Positions 62,021-64,000 of a stretch of DNA of 64,000 nucleotides are shown one piece after another (within the stretch, counting starts at the first letter, position 1; each line of letters starts with the position of its first letter). A program made the position numbers and the translations under genes. The notes under the pieces were generated by a model. The model made no database searches, was not told the DNA's origin, and saw only the letters and a program-made list of their open reading frames with translations. The stretch comes from Pachyseris speciosa (Eukaryota > Cnidaria > Anthozoa > Scleractinia > Pachyseridae), in NCBI GenBank assembly GCA_016490735.1, contig JAEMWC010001373.1, forward strand, positions 106,001 to 170,000. The letters are read 5' to 3'.

Positions 62021-63705
62021 GGAGATGAAGGGTTGCGACTTCTTTTCTGAAAACACTTAGAAGAGGCATTTCTTAAGGTCTCCTGATTTCCTTACATGTA
62101 CAAGACACAGCTGTAAAAAATGGTTCATTTGAAGAATGGAAACGATAAACTCTTTGTTAATCGGTATTTTTTTCTGAAACCAAGCAAAACTCGGAGATGG
62201 ATGCAACTAACACAACTGCCATGTAATTGCCCTTTAGCTGGTTGTCTTTAGTATTTTATTTTTGCAACAGGTGCTGCTAAGCAAAGAGAAAACGTGACAA
62301 GTTTATATGGTGGACATGAAACTATAGGACAACTGTCAAGAAAAAGTTGTATTTTAAATTAACCAGCCAGACGTATGCAAATTTTAGAAACTTGGATAAT
62401 TATAGCTTAGCAAAACGGTAAAAGGACCGAGAAGCTCCGCTGATTTGAAAATTGTGACAGTTCACGCTAATAAAGCAAATTGAACATTGCTATTTTAAGG
62501 CAATGGTCATTAAACATATATCCTAATGGAACACAAAATTGGGAGAGAGGGGAAGGGGTATCAGATAACTTTCTTAGTTCTTAACCACCCTTTTCTTTTA
62601 AGCAACTGCGACAGATTGGGAAAGGTAAGGGGTCTCATGTTAGCGGAATGCGACACTCAGGGCATGCTACTTAGCGTTTGGACCCTTGATGGTAAATTTT
62701 TTTGTTAAAAACCTCACCGGACGGAAAATCGATAAGGATTTATGAGGAAAATGACTTGGTTAACTTGTAAGGTGATGCATTAATCGTATTGTTGAACTTC
62801 AAAATAACATTTAAACGTCCTTTAATTCTTTCAATTCGTAAGGCATTCATTTCGGTGTTCATGGCCAGAAATCTCGGACATTACATTTCGTGCGACTTAC
62901 ATTCACGCTGTTGCGTAATGGCCTTAACCGCTGATTTCAGCAGTGACCTCCGGGCTCATATTTTTAGGACAGATCGAGGGGTGAAATACAAACATGTTAA
63001 TGGTCAAATGAACGCCGCTGGCTGAAGGTATTGCCAAAACGAGCAATGGCGGACAAAATCCACGAAAAAAGCTATCGAACGATGCCTTTTGATGGACATT
63101 TGAGGCACATTTGGCCGAGATATCGCTTGTTGAACTGCAAGTTATGATGGAATGCTTCTCCTTTTCTAACTTCATATATCCGTGTTTTCATCGTCAAAGT
63201 GGACGCGGTTAATCGTGTTAAATCTCCCTGAAAATCGCTGTGTATGTGGGACTCGATGCCAACTTTAAGGAATGAACTTGGAAAAATCGACCCCTTGAAA
63301 AGAAACTCGCCCAGCTACGGTGGAGGACTGCTACTTCAACAACTTCCCACAGAAAATTGAAGGGCAAAAAGAGCGAGAGAACGGCTAAAAACATGCTTAA
63401 AAGGGACGGTGTTACCGAACTGGTGAATATATGCATTTTACATAGTGGAATTGAGGATGTTTTCACATGGTCGCTTCCAACTTGGAAAGCTCTACAGGTA
63501 CTCTAGAAGTTATCATAAGCTCAAATATTAGATTTCACCTGACACATTACTTTATAAACGGAATCGCCATGTTTGTTTCGGTAATACCAGATAGCGGCTG
63601 CCGTTCCGCGGGCGCGATGTCCGGGATTTTAGGCCATGACGGGAAAGGAGTCAGGTAAGCCAGTTGCGGATCGGAAAACTCTAAAATATTACTGTTTTGT
63701 TTATC
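62021..63705. other. no supported gene
   Basis: Short frames only (up to 83 codons). The frame 63467-63658 ends at a possible splice donor, but no domain is recognised. Confidence 0.4.
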
Positions 63706-63707
<2 letters not shown>

Positions 63708-63754
<47 letters not shown>

Positions 63755-63757
63755 TTA
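63708..63757. repeat. (ATT)n microsatellite
   Basis: Uninterrupted trinucleotide run of about 45 bases just upstream of the LINE ORF. Confidence 0.9.
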
Positions 63758-63820
63758 CTTAATTTTTTCTTGTGAATATTAATTTGCGTAACCATTAACT
63801 GGTTATTGTTCGGCTGAAAC

Positions 63821-64000
63821 ATGCAAAAGTGTAAGGTGTTATCTCTTAATGTCAGAGGTATTAGGGAACAAGTGAAGAGAATAGGCATCTTTTCTTACTT
63901 AAAGGATCAGAAAGCGGATTTTTACTTTCTCCAGGAAACATATTCCACAATTTCGGATGAGGTTGTTTCGAAAGGTAAATGGGGCGGAGATATATTATAT
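63821..64000 (+). CDS. LINE ORF2 start (apurinic endonuclease domain), cut by window end
   Basis: From the ATG at 63821 the frame reads MQKCKVLSLNVRGIREQVKR, then ADFYFLQETYS and WGGDILY: the first two catalytic blocks (N of SLNVRG and E of LQET) of the APE-type endonuclease of L1/Tx1-like non-LTR retrotransposons. It is open to the edge of the window; the RT lies beyond it. Confidence 0.8.
   Translation, partial: MQKCKVLSLNVRGIREQVKRIGIFSYLKDQKADFYFLQETYSTISDEVVSKGKWGGDILY

Overview
The window is eukaryotic nuclear DNA from an invertebrate, most likely a cnidarian and possibly a stony coral. It is AT-rich, has GT-AG introns, carries an intronless class A GPCR, and is packed with Penelope-like elements bearing hammerhead-like 3' ends, tRNA-derived SINEs, foldback elements and satellites. 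The host assignment is inference from style and remembered repeat families; no database was searched. Almost all recognisable coding sequence belongs to mobile DNA; the one convincing host gene is the GPCR at 60749-62020.

Layout. 1-7.1 kb: Penelope and SINE debris, about 22 copies of a 98-bp satellite (2110-4305) ending in a long hairpin, then low-complexity DNA. 7143-15553: an 8.4-kb Kolobok-type transposon with TTAA target duplication and about 29-bp inverted ends. It has two convergent spliced genes: a (+) gene whose last exon encodes a P2X7 ballast-like cysteine-rich domain, and a (-) twelve-exon transposase with one single-base frameshift. 15.6-25.4 kb: SINEs, several TIR/foldback elements (one piggyBac-like) and a head-to-head duplicated Penelope 3' end.

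25.4-48.6 kb is a three-level nest read from exact target duplications. A palindromic repeat (arms 25397-25685 and 48425-48637) was split by a hAT-like element (25694-48416, 8-bp duplication). That element's own gene was split by a complete 19,143-bp Polinton/Maverick (26740-45882, 6-bp duplication, AG...CT ends, two 325-bp TIRs). The Polinton carries protein-primed DNA polymerase B, a BRO-N/nuclease protein, a DUF5679-like zinc ribbon, a phospholipase A2-like protein, a chromodomain integrase, an adenain-type protease, major and minor capsid proteins, a basic AT-hook protein, a packaging ATPase, two collagen-like fibres, a membrane protein and a zinc-ribbon transcription-factor-like protein. 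The polymerase and integrase serve replication and insertion, the capsid/protease/ATPase set builds a particle, and the fibres probably bind hosts. Seven starts in the virion block are preceded by TCTAA 11 or 12 bases before ATG, while the polymerase and zinc-ribbon genes share a different TATA-type box: a two-class promoter system. Several (-) strand genes are broken by single-base shifts, mostly at homopolymers; the (+) strand genes are intact.

48734-56529: a 7.8-kb element with about 120-bp TIRs and a 7-bp target duplication. It carries a zinc-finger protein gene (+) cut short by a Penelope insertion, and a decayed RecQ-like helicase gene (-) interrupted by a SINE palindrome. 56.5-64 kb: non-coding DNA, a GPCR relic joined to a LINE 3' end, the intact GPCR, and at the right edge the start of another LINE endonuclease ORF.
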